NCBI GenBank assembly: GCA_029204225.1
Contig: CM055104.1
Span: forward strand, 51,886,294-51,950,293
Direction of reading: 5' to 3'
Length of the DNA stretch: 64,000 nucleotides
Source: Diphasiastrum complanatum
Lineage: Eukaryota; Streptophyta; Lycopodiopsida; Lycopodiales; Lycopodiaceae
The notes beneath the pieces are model-generated. The model saw nothing but the letters and a program-made list of their open reading frames with translations. It had not been told where the DNA came from and searched no databases. The position numbers and the translations under genes are program-made. Below are positions 1 through 11,479 of this stretch, piece after piece (within the stretch, counting starts at the first letter, position 1; each line of letters begins with the position of its first letter).

Positions 1-569
1 ATGAGCAATGCAAAATTTTGAGTATCATCAAACACCACATGCTATTTTCATTCTGAAATTTACATTAGAAAGCTCGTTCTCCTTATGGTTCACAGACTTG
101 CTTTATTTTGCAAGTTCTCGTTCAAAATCACTGGCAGAGAACATCGTATGCAGAAGTATGCTTAATCAAATATATTTATCTTGCCTTTGTAAAGTAGAGC
201 GAGTACTCAAGTTTATCAGAGTCCAGAGGATACTGTAGGCTGGCAGCAAGTGCGTAGAAAGCATGCTTCAAAAATCAGGAAAAGCGCAATTGTAACTGAG
301 AGGGCTTGCTATCCATGAGTGTAAGTGATTACAACACACATACGATCTCCTTCCTCTGCTTTGCAGTTCGTTCTAAAATTTGTCAAGGCAGGATCTGCAT
401 TGTGCAATATACGTAAGAGACACTGATTAAGATAACGTGTAAAGGGAGTCGCTATGCTCCTAAAGCCTCCTATACTAATTGCATGATCTCTGTTGTGTCA
501 TGTGAAACAGTGGAAATGCTCATGTGAGCTGCCCGGAAATGTGAAACAGTGGAAATTTAATATAGAGAT
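1..569. other. No gene recognised (left edge)
   Basis: No exon of the downstream V-ATPase gene or of any other family could be recognised here, so this is probably intron or spacer. A 16-bp direct repeat (GTGAAACAGTGGAAAT) lies at 502-517 and 541-556. The 16-mer GTGAGCTGCCCGGAAA at 524-539 recurs at 2473-2488 upstream of a TATA-like run, so the two places may share a decayed repeat. Confidence 0.4.
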
Positions 570-1245
570 GTTTAAACCATAGATGCACTGCATTTCAGAA
601 TCGTGGTTCAGAAACGCGTTTCTGAAATTTTAAAAAAAATTCCAGAAACGTTTTTTTTATAGATTTTTTTTGGTTTTTTTATGGGCAATATGGGTATCAG
701 ATGAAAGCTCTAATTAAGAGCATAATTACTGTGTAATTTGTCGACTGTTTCGGGTGCAGGATGGTCCAGTTCAGGTGCATTAATCCATGTTGGGTTCTGT
801 CAAGGATAAAAATTTAAAACTAACCTCTAGCCTGTCTGTTATGATCACAGATGGTCCTAGTAAGTGTGTTTTCGCTCAGGGAGCTGGAAGGCCAAGTCAT
901 GAAGAGGCCTTACCGTCGGGGGGGCGTTGACCCCCAAACCCCCCACCGGGGGGCTACCGCCCCCCGGACCCCCCGTTTCTCACGCCCCCTGAACCCCCTG
1001 AGCATTTATTGAAAACCAAAGCAAATAACAACCAAATAGCTATTGAAAATAAGATCTGTTTGTGCCCCATCTACTACTGCACTTTTGAGAGGCAAAACGC
1101 TGGTTTGACCATTGATCGATCCCCTAAAAAAATTTCAGCCATAATATTTTTTTGCGATTTTGGGAGAAGAAACGCGTTTCTCAGAAACGCGGTTTCCGAA
1201 ACGTCTCCTCCTAGAAATGTGATTCTGTGCAACTATGGTTTAAAC
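570..1245. mobile_element. Non-autonomous inverted-repeat element with C-rich core
   Basis: The ends are 21-bp terminal inverted repeats (570-590 and 1225-1245, beginning GTTTAAACCATAG) that match at 19 of 21 positions. Further in, both sides carry the same palindrome AGAAACGCGTTTCT (610-623 and 1168-1181), so the inverted symmetry goes beyond the termini. The centre (about 905-990) is a run of C and G tracts around CCCCCGGACCCCCC, unlike the AT-rich surroundings. The 126-codon frame inside shows no protein family. Size and structure fit a MITE or small foldback DNA transposon. I could not identify a clear target-site duplication, so the superfamily stays open. Confidence 0.6.
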
Positions 1246-2193
1246 TATCTAATTGACGTGTACGAGAACAACCCCGTAGGCTTGCAGATAGTCTGTGCCA
1301 ATCCTGAGGCTTCAAGCTCTTTCTCTACGCTGTGGTCCGGATGTTGCAAGCGTACAGAACTTTTGAAACGCAGGATACAAACGTAGCATCTATTTTATGA
1401 GATTCATACAAACGTGGCATCTATTTTATAAGATTCATCTCTGAAAACTCAACGTATCAACGACCTGTGAATTTCAAACCCACAGATTCAAAAGCTTTGC
1501 AAATAAACAAATTTTCAAGGCCTACGGAGCGCAGCGTTCCGAACAACGTATTGTATGCCGCCGTACAAAACATCGTGCGTGGATCCTTAGGAGAACTTTC
1601 ATTTTCCTCAATAATACCATTGGTTTAATTTAGAGCTATCAGGGCACCACAATGGACTATATGTCGATGAACTCTTTTGTGCTGAAACGTGTTAATCTTC
1701 TCAATTTCCTGCTGATGTTTACGTTGCTCAACTGTTTCGGTGTCATCCACGGGGATGCGTGACTTAAATTTTGAGACTATTTGACTCAATTCAGAATAAT
1801 ATTGTAGGTCAGATATTGTTGTGTGTCTTAGGCATCGTTATATTCATAACTGTAGGATATTTTTTAACAAAGACAGATGCAGTCCTCCAAATAGTGGTGT
1901 GCTGGTGAAGGTCCTTTTTCCTCTCCGCTTGGTGGAGAGTTCTTCACTCAGTTGCACATATTTATTCTCCTATACGTCTAGAGTCCGCCTCCACTTAGTT
2001 GCACAATGAGAACATGCAATAGAAACACAATGATAGACCTATTCAAAATGTTTTCCTGAATGTGATTCTTTGGTCTGAGACATCGGGACCTGGTTCTTAG
2101 GAATAACTTCCAACTAAATTTTCTGAGGCTTCATACCTCGCGTTTCAGTCTCTGCGGCTACATTGTCTTAGCACCTGTAATCTTAATGCCCGC
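1246..2193. other. No gene recognised
   Basis: Mixed-composition DNA without a coding signal, RNA gene or repeat that I can support. Short open frames here have no recognisable domain. Confidence 0.4.
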
Positions 2194-2303
2194 GACAATG
2201 AAGCATTCGAATCTGCTGCAACCAAATCCAACACAAGCCAATTCAGAGGACAATGAAGCATTTGAATCTGCTGCAACCAAATCCAACACAAGCCAATTCA
2301 GAG
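2194..2303. repeat. 55-bp tandem duplication, two copies
   Basis: The unit starting GACAATGAAGCATT is present at 2194-2248 and again at 2249-2303 with a single C/T difference. The near identity points to a recent local slippage or repair event. Confidence 0.9.
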
Positions 2304-2519
2304 GAAGCTTACCCGCGATGTTCACTGGCAGCGTGTGGCAGTGTGACAGTAAATGGACGTGACGTAGGAAAGGCGTGGCAACGGGGTGTTAAATGCACAT
2401 GCCGTAGCAATTGGGTCCGCGACTCCCGCGTAGCAACTGGGTCCGGACAGCTCACACAGCGTGACGGGCAGCGTGAGCTGCCCGGAAACCACATTTCTTT
2501 TAGTATATATAGAGATTTG
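2304..2519 (+). promoter_or_regulatory. Possible promoter or LTR U3-like stretch
   Basis: A 17-bp motif CGTAGCAAYTGGGTCCG occurs at 2403-2419 and 2429-2445. The run TATATATA lies at 2504-2511. This is followed about 230 bp later by a Copia integrase scrap on the same strand, so it could be a decayed LTR promoter. No LTR boundary or primer site is visible, so this is a weak call. Confidence 0.25.
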
Positions 2520-2670
2520 CATATCCACGTGGGCTTTGAAAAATGCAGTCTTTTTGCCTATGGAAATGCCACAACTCTTCAAGAACCTTCATTAGAATTT
2601 TCCTATACATATCCGCATGGGCTGCCTGGACAAATGCAGTTTTTGGCTTATGGAAATGCCACAGCTCCAT
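2520..2670. repeat. Diverged direct repeat, period about 88 bp
   Basis: CATATCCACGTGGGCT at 2520 and CATATCCGCATGGGCT at 2608 each lead into a shared block ending in TATGGAAATGCCACARCTC. The copies differ by substitutions and small indels, so the duplication is older than the one at 2194-2303. Confidence 0.75.
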
Positions 2671-2739
2671 GGCCTTTACATGCTCATGGGATGACATGTA
2701 TAATGGGTAAGTATTCAAGCGTTTGACTTCCAAAGAATC

Positions 2740-3330
2740 AAGCTCATAGAACAACTTCATTCTTGAATCGATTCATTGTGATATTTGTGGTCCCATGCAA
2801 ACCACATCTTTAGAAGGACCAAGTTCTTCATTACATTTGACGACTATTGAAGAAGAACGATTATCATGTTCTTGAAAGTGAAATTAGAAGCCTTTGACTG
2901 CTTCCACCAGTTCAAGCAACTTGCAGAAACTCAGAAAGGCCTAAAGATAAAGGCTCTTTGCACAAGTGGAGGGGGATAGATGGTCTCATTTCTTACAACC
3001 AATGGGATTCAACAATAATTCACAACCCTCAAAAAAACGGAGTTGCTGAGAGGAAGAATCCATGGTTTCTCATTCTAAGCTTCCAAAAACATTATGGGCA
3101 GAAGCTATATCTATAGCTTGCTATCTACAAAACTGATCAAGCACCAAGGCTATCACCAATTAGACACCAGGAGAAGCTTGGTCGAGTAGCAAAGCTTGTA
3201 TCATGCATCTCAAGGTCTTTGGTTGCACATATCTTGTATTTGTGATGTTACTCTGAACTTTGAATGGCTAGATGGATTGCAACTCATCCTACTTTTATTG
3301 TACAAGTGCTAATAATCATTCTTTCATCCA
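2740..3330 (+). mobile_element. Copia retrotransposon fragment (integrase)
   Basis: Around 3022-3060 the + strand encodes the Copia integrase signature NPQKNGVAERKN, and the stretch before it (about 2775-2800) keeps a CDICGPMQT-like integrase-core block. No gag, RT or LTR is attached. It is an old, heavily broken fragment with several breaks. Confidence 0.65.
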
Positions 3331-3794
3331 ATAACAAGAATGATTTTGGGATTGTGCTTAAAAGTGGGAAAATGCCCCAAACATTTGGCAGATTTTACCA
3401 AATGTTTTTAAAAGTTTTCACGTTCAAATGTTTCGAACATTTGGTTGCAACAATGAGCTTTACAAGTAGAGGTTGAAATTGCACAAAATAATGCATTGAT
3501 AGCTAAACTTCTACTGTTTATGCGAGTAGGCTATCTAGCAAAGTACTTTGTCCCGTTATCTCCAGTACTACAAGTTGGATGATCTTAACTCTTCTTGTGG
3601 ACGAGTGATGTTCTCTAGTTATCATGAGTCTCACATTGAAAAGTACGTGGTTAATGGGTCTTATGTACGACACAAACCTTTTGAAATTGAACTTTTGTAG
3701 ACTAAATTCTTTCTTCAGGCAATTCCTTGGATTTAAGGCATTTCAATATGTATTTGAAAAAAATTGAACATAGCTTTTTGGAGCATAAAGATAT
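3331..3794. other. No gene recognised
   Basis: Low-complexity AT-rich DNA between the Copia scrap and the microsatellite cluster. I see nothing that supports a gene. Confidence 0.4.
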
Positions 3795-4060
3795 GTGATG
3801 ATTGTGTGTGTGTGTGATAATTTATGTGTGTGTGTGGGGGGTAGGGTTAGTTGATTTGTGTGTGCACAGATGTGTGTGTGTGTGTGGTGATTTGTGTGTG
3901 TGAGAGAGAGAGAGAGAGGAAGAGACACAAAGAGAGAGGATTTGTGTGTGTGCGCACGTGTACGAGACGTGTGTGTGTGAGTTTAGGGTTTAGGGTTTAG
4001 GGTGCTTGGGTTTGGGGTCTAGGAGAAGAGAGAGAGAGAGAGATATTAGATTTGCGTGCT

Positions 4061-4122
<62 letters not shown>
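3795..4122. repeat. TG / AG microsatellite cluster
   Basis: Compound simple repeats: several TG runs (about 3803-3950), short AG runs (about 3903-3920, 4028-4042), then TG at about 4060-4078 followed by a near-perfect AG run of over 40 bp ending at 4122. The last AG run directly abuts the ATG of the BED-finger frame. Peptides translated from this tract in any frame are repeat artefacts. Confidence 0.95.
3982..4002 (+). repeat. Interstitial telomere-type repeat (TTTAGGG)x3
   Basis: Three perfect head-to-tail copies of the plant telomere unit TTTAGGG, followed by degenerate variants (TGCTTGGG, TTTGGGG). Such short blocks can be telobox promoter elements or repair scars. Here the position 120 bp upstream of a zinc-finger frame allows either reading. 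Confidence 0.85.
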
Positions 4123-4127
<5 letters not shown>

Positions 4128-4254
4128 CGCTCGTCCAATTTGGGATGAGGTGGAGTTGATGCCTGACAAAAAGTGGCGTTGCCCTTTTTGTCGAAAGCAG
4201 TTGACAAGGAACGCCTCTCGGGTTCGAGCACATTTGGGTGGATTGCGAGTCTGA
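4123..4254 (+). CDS. BED-type zinc-finger fragment
   Basis: A 43-residue frame starts with ATG immediately after an AG microsatellite. It reads W-D-E-V-x9-W-R-C-P-F-C-R-K at residues 7-24, then RVRAHLGG at 33-40. This is the layout of a BED zinc finger: an aromatic/charged lead-in, C-x2-C, and a C-terminal His. BED fingers bind DNA and are typical of hAT transposases and of plant genes domesticated from them. A complete finger would need a second His or Cys shortly after the final GG, and this frame stops three residues later. It therefore looks like a first-exon remnant or a truncated copy. No dimerisation or catalytic domain follows, but the 300 bp downstream stay partly open and rich in Pro/Ala/Thr. 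It could also be the first exon of a spliced gene. Confidence 0.5.
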
Positions 4255-4838
4255 CCCACGGGGGGACGCTACGGGATCGGCGTTTGTATGGTCATCCCCT
4301 CTGCGGAGAGGGCTTGTATTCTCGAGGCATATGCTGAGCCAGGTGCTGAGCCCGACGAGCCGTCCACAGATGCCGCGAACTCTGTTTCCATTGGTGCACC
4401 CACTGCCACCGACCCTGCCACTGGTACACCCAGCGCCACCGACAGTGGGCAAGTGCCTGTAATTTTTTTTTTTTTGAAAAAAAAAAATTTGAAAATGGGG
4501 GACGCGTCCGGACGCGGATGCACCCCTGAGGCGTCCCTGGATGCGCGTCTGCGTCCGGCCCCCGCTTCCTTAGCGTTTACAGTAAACAGAAGAAACTTTA
4601 TCTGTAGAAGAGAGAAGAGAATGATGCAGCTACCAGATTTTTCATACGTGGGCAATAACTTTCTTAATACGTAACTCTTGGTTGTTTTTTCTTACACTTG
4701 TTCAGGATGGCATTTAATTGAAATTCTGCAAAATACAGGCAGTCTGGCCTGAAACAGGAAAATCTCAACTGCAACTAAAATCTCTAATGGTGCTATGTTT
4801 TGAGAGTATGCATTGTTAATATGATCTTCTTTGTACAG
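4255..4838. other. Spacer with GC-rich block
   Basis: Directly after the BED frame lies a moderately GC-rich stretch, then T/A homopolymers (4462-4490), then a block at 4498-4572 built on GACGCGTCCGGACGCG, unlike its surroundings. From about 4575 the DNA is AT-rich and leads, with a pyrimidine-rich run and TTTGTACAG, into the V-ATPase H exon. No gene is supported between. Confidence 0.4.
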
Positions 4839-5018
4839 GACTTGACGCAGGCACTTGATGCTTTGGAGATTTCTCTAAATGATAACATCAAATTGTTAAG
4901 CTCATTTGAGAAGTACAAGCAGGAATTGCTTTCTGGAAACTTAGATTGGACACCTGTGCACAGAGATGGAACATTTTGGCGAGAAAATATTCAAAAGTTT
5001 GAAGAGAATAACTTCCAG
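4839..5018 (+). CDS. VHA-H: V-type H+-ATPase subunit H, penultimate coding exon
   Basis: This exon encodes 60 residues from DLTQALDALE to KFEENNFQ. It matches the C-terminal domain of plant V-ATPase subunit H, with the family-typical blocks LSSFEKYKQELL, LDWTPVHRD and FWRENIQKFEEN. Subunit H is a HEAT/armadillo-like helical protein of the V1 sector on the cytosolic face of vacuole and Golgi/endosome membranes. It bridges V1 to the membrane sector and silences ATP hydrolysis by free V1. The exon is bounded by TTTGTACAG at 4830-4838 and a GT donor at 5019. It is exactly 180 nt, phase 0 on both sides, and joins in frame to the exon at 12689. The N-terminal two thirds of the protein (roughly 350 residues in the family) are not found in the window and must lie to the left. 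Confidence 0.9.
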
Positions 5019-6641
5019 GTATTTTCGTTTATTTTTTGAAGCGTTACCTTGTTAAGAATCAATTTGGCAGCGAAGACTTATTGTTATAAGTAAATCTGCT
5101 ATATAATTAATCTTTTATGCATTACTAGCAGAGACCATTATTTGATTATTGCAACCAAAGATATGATTGAACAATATAAATCCAATACTAGATATTGTTT
5201 CGAAATGCAAGCAAGTTCTTGGCCAGTTGTCTCATTAATGAAAAGAGACTTATTGGTCTTTGTGTACATTTAGTTCTTTATTGTGGCCATAATCTAGTAG
5301 TTTGGACTCCTTTTCTTGATAACATGTTAGTCCCTAGACTACTTAAGTATTAGTGCTACCTAAGCTCCATTTGGCCAGCCAAACTAGCCCTACGACCTAG
5401 AACTGGCCACCATGTTGTCTCCTCTATTCTAGGAGTTTTGTCAAGACGTTTCCTCAAGTTACTCCAAGTTGCAAATTAGTTTGGATGAGTAAAGCTCGCA
5501 AGTAAACTTTAAAAACAGCTATTGTTTCCTACAGTCAGGCAATTGTTCTCTAGTTTTTAGTTGCTGATTCAATCCAAGCCAGATTGAAAACATATTTGAT
5601 TGAAATCAGAATGTGATAAAGTGAGCATAGTTTGATAGTACTGCAATTCTTCGAACATGTCTGATTCATTTTGCAATCATCTCCCATTCCCATGGATTTT
5701 CCAACTTTAAGCATTTCAACTATTTTGCTACTCCATAAGGTTTCCTTTTTTTGGAAAATACTGAGAAAATATAATAGTTCGAAACTTGTCTTCATGTTGA
5801 TATCTCAGGATGATTGATCAATCATAGAATTCAAGAAAAAAATGTGGAGCGAAGGATCCCATAGTGTATATGGGAACTTTCCATCTTGCTAGCTAGTACA
5901 GAAATTTACATGGCTGTATACTAGAGGGTATTAAATTGTTCAGGATCCCTATTATTGTCATCCAAGGCATAAGAGTCTAGTGCAATTTGAATAAGTTATC
6001 CTACCAGGACTCTCCATCATACATGTTAATCAGAGTAACAAAGGTATCAAAGAGGCGGCATTTAATCTCTGTATCTTGGGTTACGAGTCTAACCAGTCTA
6101 ACTGGTTAGAAATATTTACTCCATGCCATCAAGTAATTGTCCGAAAAAGTTTCACCCAATAGTCAAATTGAGTTTGACCCACGAAGGGCCATCCCAAGCT
6201 TGTTGAATGGAGGGATCGATGTATGCATTGTTGTGTATTTCAAGGGGTTCTTTTTTGCAGACCACATACATGCCTAGAGAGCTCAAGATTCACGTGGCTT
6301 AAGCGTACTAGGATAAGTCACGTCTCTACTCACTTAGAAAGAGCAATCCACAAAAACCATAATCAATCAAAATCCATATCTTAGATACTAGGCATCTAGC
6401 ACTTCATCATTGTGGGCTTTACAGTGGTATAGAATAGGTGGCAATTGGTCTTCAAGTCCTTGATATGCTTCTGAAAGATTGCTCCATATTACTCTAGGAA
6501 GATTGATCAATCAATAATCCATCATAGTTGGCATCTCATGCTAAAGACTAGTCCTATCAATAGTGCACTAGGGTATGCATAGGAGGAAACCATGTCCACC
6601 AACGGTTTGGTCTACTAGCTTGAATCTCTAGCAATTTAGGA

Positions 6642-6782
6642 GGGGGTGAGTTTGTCAAAACACCCATCACCTTACTCTTTGCCATAGTCACGTCTAGAGA
6701 TTCCTCTTGAGGGGGGGTGAGTTTTTCAAACCACCCATCACCTTCTCTTTGCCATAGTCATGTCTAGAGATTCCTCTTGAGG
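6642..6782. repeat. 71-bp tandem duplication
   Basis: Two copies of a block running from GGGGGTGAGTTT to GATTCCTCTTGAG (6642-6712, 6713-6782) lie head to tail in the V-ATPase H intron, differing at only a few positions. The unit contains TTTGCCATAGTCAYGTCTAG. Confidence 0.9.
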
Positions 6783-7430
6783 GAATCTTGTCAATGCATC
6801 ATGATATCTTTATAGACCCTCTTGGGATGAAGATATCATAACTGAAGCATCAACATGTAAAAGGATAGAAATAAAATGTCGCTCAATATTCTACATGTAC
6901 TTACATAGTGAATCATAACTGCCTCCAACTTGTCATTATATACTTTAGAAATGTACATTTTTGTGTCACCCTAATAGTACTAGTGAGTACTATCTCAGAA
7001 ATGTCATCCCTGAATCTGGAATGCCCTATCACTCGCTTATATAGCTTCATAACTTAAGTATTATGTGTGAGGTGTAGGCCATACAATTGTTGGACGGACA
7101 TATCACGGAAGTACACAACGTCAAAACTTTATGAAGCAATATTAAAACCTTTATCTCCTAGATTTGGCCTTGTTGAGGTAGAGTGGTGACCTGAAACCTT
7201 CTTTTCTATGGTACCGATTTATTGATATAGACAAACAAGTGTAATAAAGTGTGTCAGAACAAAGTTGTGGGGATAGATGAATGTGGGGGAATGGATTCAC
7301 TTTTAATGGTGAGGAACTCGTGGTCAAAAAGGGTGGTGAGTTTGTGCGACGTCTGTACCATATGGGATGAATGAAGGCTAGTGATTTACGAATTTATCTA
7401 ACACGTGTTAGGGTAGCACTTTCTCGATGT

Positions 7431-7671
7431 CACCAGTAGATACGCAACTGTAAATAACCAACTCACGTGACTCTCTAGGGCACAAGAAGTACTCTTTGCT
7501 CATCTTGTATAGTAATCAAGCCATCTTTGTCTCTCTACCACTGATATATACCACCAGTAGATACGCAACTGTACATAACCAACTCACGTGACTCTCTAGG
7601 GCACAAGAAGGTCTCTTTGCTCATCTTGTATAGTAATCAAGCCATCGTTGTCTTACCACTGACATATACCT
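7431..7671. repeat. 121-bp tandem duplication
   Basis: The unit starting CACCAGTAGATACGCAACTG occurs at 7431-7551 and 7552-7671 with few differences. Both copies hold CTCACGTGACTC, a CACGTG core. It sits just beyond the 3' side of the Gypsy remnant and could be part of that element or intron sequence. Confidence 0.9.
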
Positions 7672-7879
7672 AACTCATTGGTCACAAGTGCATGTTCTAG
7701 TAGTGGATCTCCAACATTGTCGTGTAGCTCAATTAGTGTGTTTGTGGTGCTAGAATAAAAGACACTTGACAGTAGAATGTTACCTTTCTCTGAGAAAAGT
7801 AATAGGCTGCAATGATATGTCTATCCATAACATTATCGGTCCTTGTAACATGAGTTTATATCATATGAGCACGCCAGCC

Positions 7880-10800
7880 CACTTGAACCTATGACCTCAT
7901 GCAAACATTGTTCCCTCGCAATATATTATCTTGTACGTACATACATGTTGGAAACAAGTAATGTAAGATAATCTGTAGCCATGATAATATATCAGGCTTG
8001 GGTATTGGGAGTGGCTGGTTGAATAGGGCTGACATATTTGAGTCCCCATTTCTCAAATGGCACTTGAGCCAATAGAAGACGTAACAAGTCAAAATTTGCC
8101 TTTATTGGTCCTCATGCCCTATGACATACATCACAATGTTGTAAGTAAGCCTCAATATCCTTATGCATGTTGGCCACCAACAATCGGATTGTAAGATCTT
8201 GCGTATTTTAACATTTGCTGCAAAGTGCCTTCCTCCCATTTCTTCATGCGAGAGGGACATGATCTGACTGATGCATGAGGTAGGATACATCTTTGATTGA
8301 TTTTATCCGCCCCTCGTCGACAATCAGTTGATAAGGTCGAGCGTTGAGAGCAAGCTTCCGTTGTTGTGCCTAGGTTGGCCATGCATCAAATGCTCAACTA
8401 TGTCACTGCCAAATCTGGTATGACATCCACATAAAGTAGTGCTGCATCCGGTAACTCATCATCAATTGGAAGATCCTTCTACGTTGAATTGATTCGAGAC
8501 ACTTGATCCATCGTATAATGTTGCTTGCCCTTGCGTACCGAAAATCGAACTCCAACGACAAGAGTAACCCTCCAATGATTCGCCTTGTGTTGTAGGTTTT
8601 GTTGACTAGGTATAGCACGGGTTGATGATGAGTGTCGAATGCGAAATGTGTGGCCATTAGGTAATGGTGAAACTTTTTGACCGCAAACACCATTGACAAG
8701 GCTTCTTGCTTAGTCATGGAACAATTGACCTCACAAATCGTTTCAGGTGGTGGAAGATCCATGATGACTCGTATCTTAGATAGATCACTGGCGATGCCAT
8801 GTCTAGATACTATATGGCCTAAGATAAGACCGTGTGTCAAACAAAACTGGCACTTTTTCGGGTTTAATGAGTACACCATGGCATGTAGGATCCATATGAT
8901 GAAGGATCTGCTCGTTTGTTAGCTCAGCTTCTTTATCATAAGAAAGTGCATCTTTCCATGGAACTAGATCATCTTCAACTGGTTTTGGAATCGGTTCAGT
9001 TGACAACGATGCTACATTCATCATATTCACCCCGTATGTGGTAGGCATGTCCAGGGTGAGTCCTCGTGTTGGTGATGTACTGGGTTTTGAATCTGAATCT
9101 GGATCTTGATGACATGTATGTCTAGTCATACAGTCAACTGTTGCTATCTGTCCACAAAACCGTATGAGTTTGTGAATCATAATGAACACCCATTGTAGCC
9201 CTCGGGCGATCAATGCTCTGGTCAGCTGTGGAAGAGTTGTCATCAACTTTGGGTCATACAAGTTCACCGCCCTTTCTTTGTTCTCAAAGGTGATTTTGCC
9301 AATTCTCCAATTGTGAACTACTTGCGCAAATCAATCACGGTCGACCCAACAAAATCTGATATGTAGTCGGTGTTTCAAGAATATCCATCGCCACAAATGT
9401 GATGACAAATTGTACCCCTGCTATTATGACTGGTATGTTGTTTATAACTCCTTTTGGCTGCACACATGACTAATCTGTTAGTTTGATAGCAAACTTGACA
9501 ACTTGCAGGCCTTGTAGAACCCGTTTCTCGTATGAAGTAGTGGAGATGAGGTTTACACTTGATCCTCCATCTACTGAAGTAGCTTCCTCTGCGTATAGTT
9601 ATGCTTGATTGGAAGAGTGATAGTGTGCTATTCACTCTCCCAAGCTGCTTCTATGTTCAAAACATTGTTGGCTTCCTCGAATCTAACAAAATGTAGTGGT
9701 TCTGCAAATGGTTGTGTCCTGTCTATTGTTAAGCCAACTTGACAATACACCTTTTGCTTGAGGTGCTAGTCGAAGGAATTTTCCAAAAGAGATGTTCATT
9801 CTACTAGATAAGATGCTGGTTATCAGTTCTGTCCTAAGAGCTTCGGGTTTGGCCATATGGAGTGGCTCCTCCCACGGTGTAATCTCATGTTCACATCAGA
9901 TCTTTGTGGTGAACTTTTCGGTGATGTTGCTTGTTGCTCTCTAGTTGGTGAAGCTACAGGTGTTGATGATTGTTTTGCAGTTTTAGTAGCTTCCTCGGCC
10001 ATAGTGCTGAATACAATTTCTTATCCCAGTCTCTCTTGGCCTCACATACAATTTTCTTGATAACTGCTATCAATTGCTTATTTGTGCTTCCAGCTTGTCC
10101 ATTGGCTTGAGGATTATAGGGGTACTCTTCTTGTGCTTGATACTCAATTGTTCTGTCAGACTCTCTATAGTCCTGTCTAAAAAATGGGTCCTCTATTTGA
10201 CACCAACTCTTTAGGAGCTCCAAACCTTTGTATAACTTGCTCTAAAAGAAACCATGATGTTTCTTTTGCGTTATCCTTAGCTACAACTCTCGCCTCAGCC
10301 CCCAGTGTCTGACCCCAGTGTCTGATTTACTATCTTCGTTCTTCCGTTATATTAGGATAGGCTCCTAACATTGAGGGTTGATCTTCTGGATTTGATACTA
10401 AATGAGATGAAGTTGGAGCTACTTCCTTGCGCTTTTGTGCTTGCGTAATAGCTAGTACTGGAACGTTGGGATATGGAGGCCTCTTGGGTGTAGCTTGGTG
10501 TGAACTTCTTCTGTTCATTCCTGCCAATTGGACCGCAATCCAGTTCATTGGTGCACTGGGACTAGCTGCTAATGGACAATTCTTGTAACAGTGTCCGTAT
10601 CCACACTCACGACAGAAAGGTGTGTAAACTTTTTTATTTGGACATTCTGCAATCTTGTGGCCTTCTCCGCATCTGTGACAACCATATAGTCTGTCCCCTT
10701 GGCATTGTGACTATGCAACATAGGTGGCATAACACTCGTTTATGGTAGGATCGAGGAATGATTTCTCAAGTCCATACCACTGTTCCATTTCCTGGTGGAG

Positions 10801-11300
10801 AAATGGATCTGTCTGCCACCGTGAGGTTCACTTAGGTTGCTTGAGGATTGTTAGGCCCTGGTGGTGTTGGTAATGCCATTTGTTATTGCTGGGGGGAATT
10901 GTCCAATTGTTATTGCTTGGTGCGGCATAAGGTGCTCTTGATGGTAAGCATAAGAGGAATTGAGCTCTCTTCTGCTGAATTATCCTTGGATTGTGGGGGC
11001 AATAAGCAGTATTATTTGATTCAGTACCAGGCATTCGATTGCATTATGGTTCTGGGTACAGATGGGACACCAAACATTGTCCCGTCGAGGATAGTGCTGC
11101 TAATTTGGTTCTGGTTGTCGTGTGCAGTGTCCTGGATCACTTCCAGTTTTTAGTCAAACTGGGCTGTGAGCTACTCCATCTGTTGCTTATGTAAAATCTG
11201 GATCTGCTCCATCAACGACTCATTGGATAAGTTCATTGATGCTGAGGTTGATGCAATGTAACTGTCCCTAAGCATTGCAGACACTGGGGTTCCCAGAATG
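7880..11300 (-). mobile_element. Ty3/Gypsy retrotransposon remnant in V-ATPase H intron
   Basis: Reading down the minus strand, a gag region (about 11300-10330) carries two zinc-knuckle-like Cys/His clusters around 10690-10580. A protease/RT region follows (about 9500-8800; LNPKKCQFC and GHIVS are RT-end motifs), then RNase H (about 8730-8520, TKQEALSMVFAVKKFHHY), the integrase zinc-binding block (about 8290-8170, SHEEMGGRHFAANV) and the integrase core start (about 8090-7900, VPFEKWGL). This resembles the Athila/Tat side of Gypsy. A second-half integrase piece (10250-9954, NPQANGQAGSTNKQ) lies between gag and protease, out of the usual order, so the element is rearranged or two copies are fused. 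No LTR pair was found. It is old, with many breaks. The same family recurs at 31811-32970 and 47990-48994. Confidence 0.8.
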
Positions 11301-11479
11301 AGTTCTGCTTAAATGTAGCTCTTTTTCCCCAAAGACAAAAAGTTTTGGAAAATGCTCTGAATGAGAGCCATGGGCACTGGGACTCCGTGAACGTGCTCTG
11401 CTAGATATGACATAACATGTCCAGTAGATGTTTTTTCAGTTTGAACTTGCATGGAGAACGACAACAACCTGATTGTTTT

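Noticed and set aside
2253-2726. 157-codon + strand frame
   Set aside because: It spans two unrelated tandem duplications and a TATA-like run and has no domain.
3743-4452. Open frames across the TG/AG tracts on both strands
   Set aside because: They translate to Ser-Leu, His-Thr or Arg-Glu dipeptide runs and exist only because dinucleotide repeats lack stops.
1-4838. Possible earlier exons of V-ATPase H left of 4839
   Set aside because: I looked for the family blocks that precede the penultimate exon and found none. Upstream exons most likely lie outside the window.
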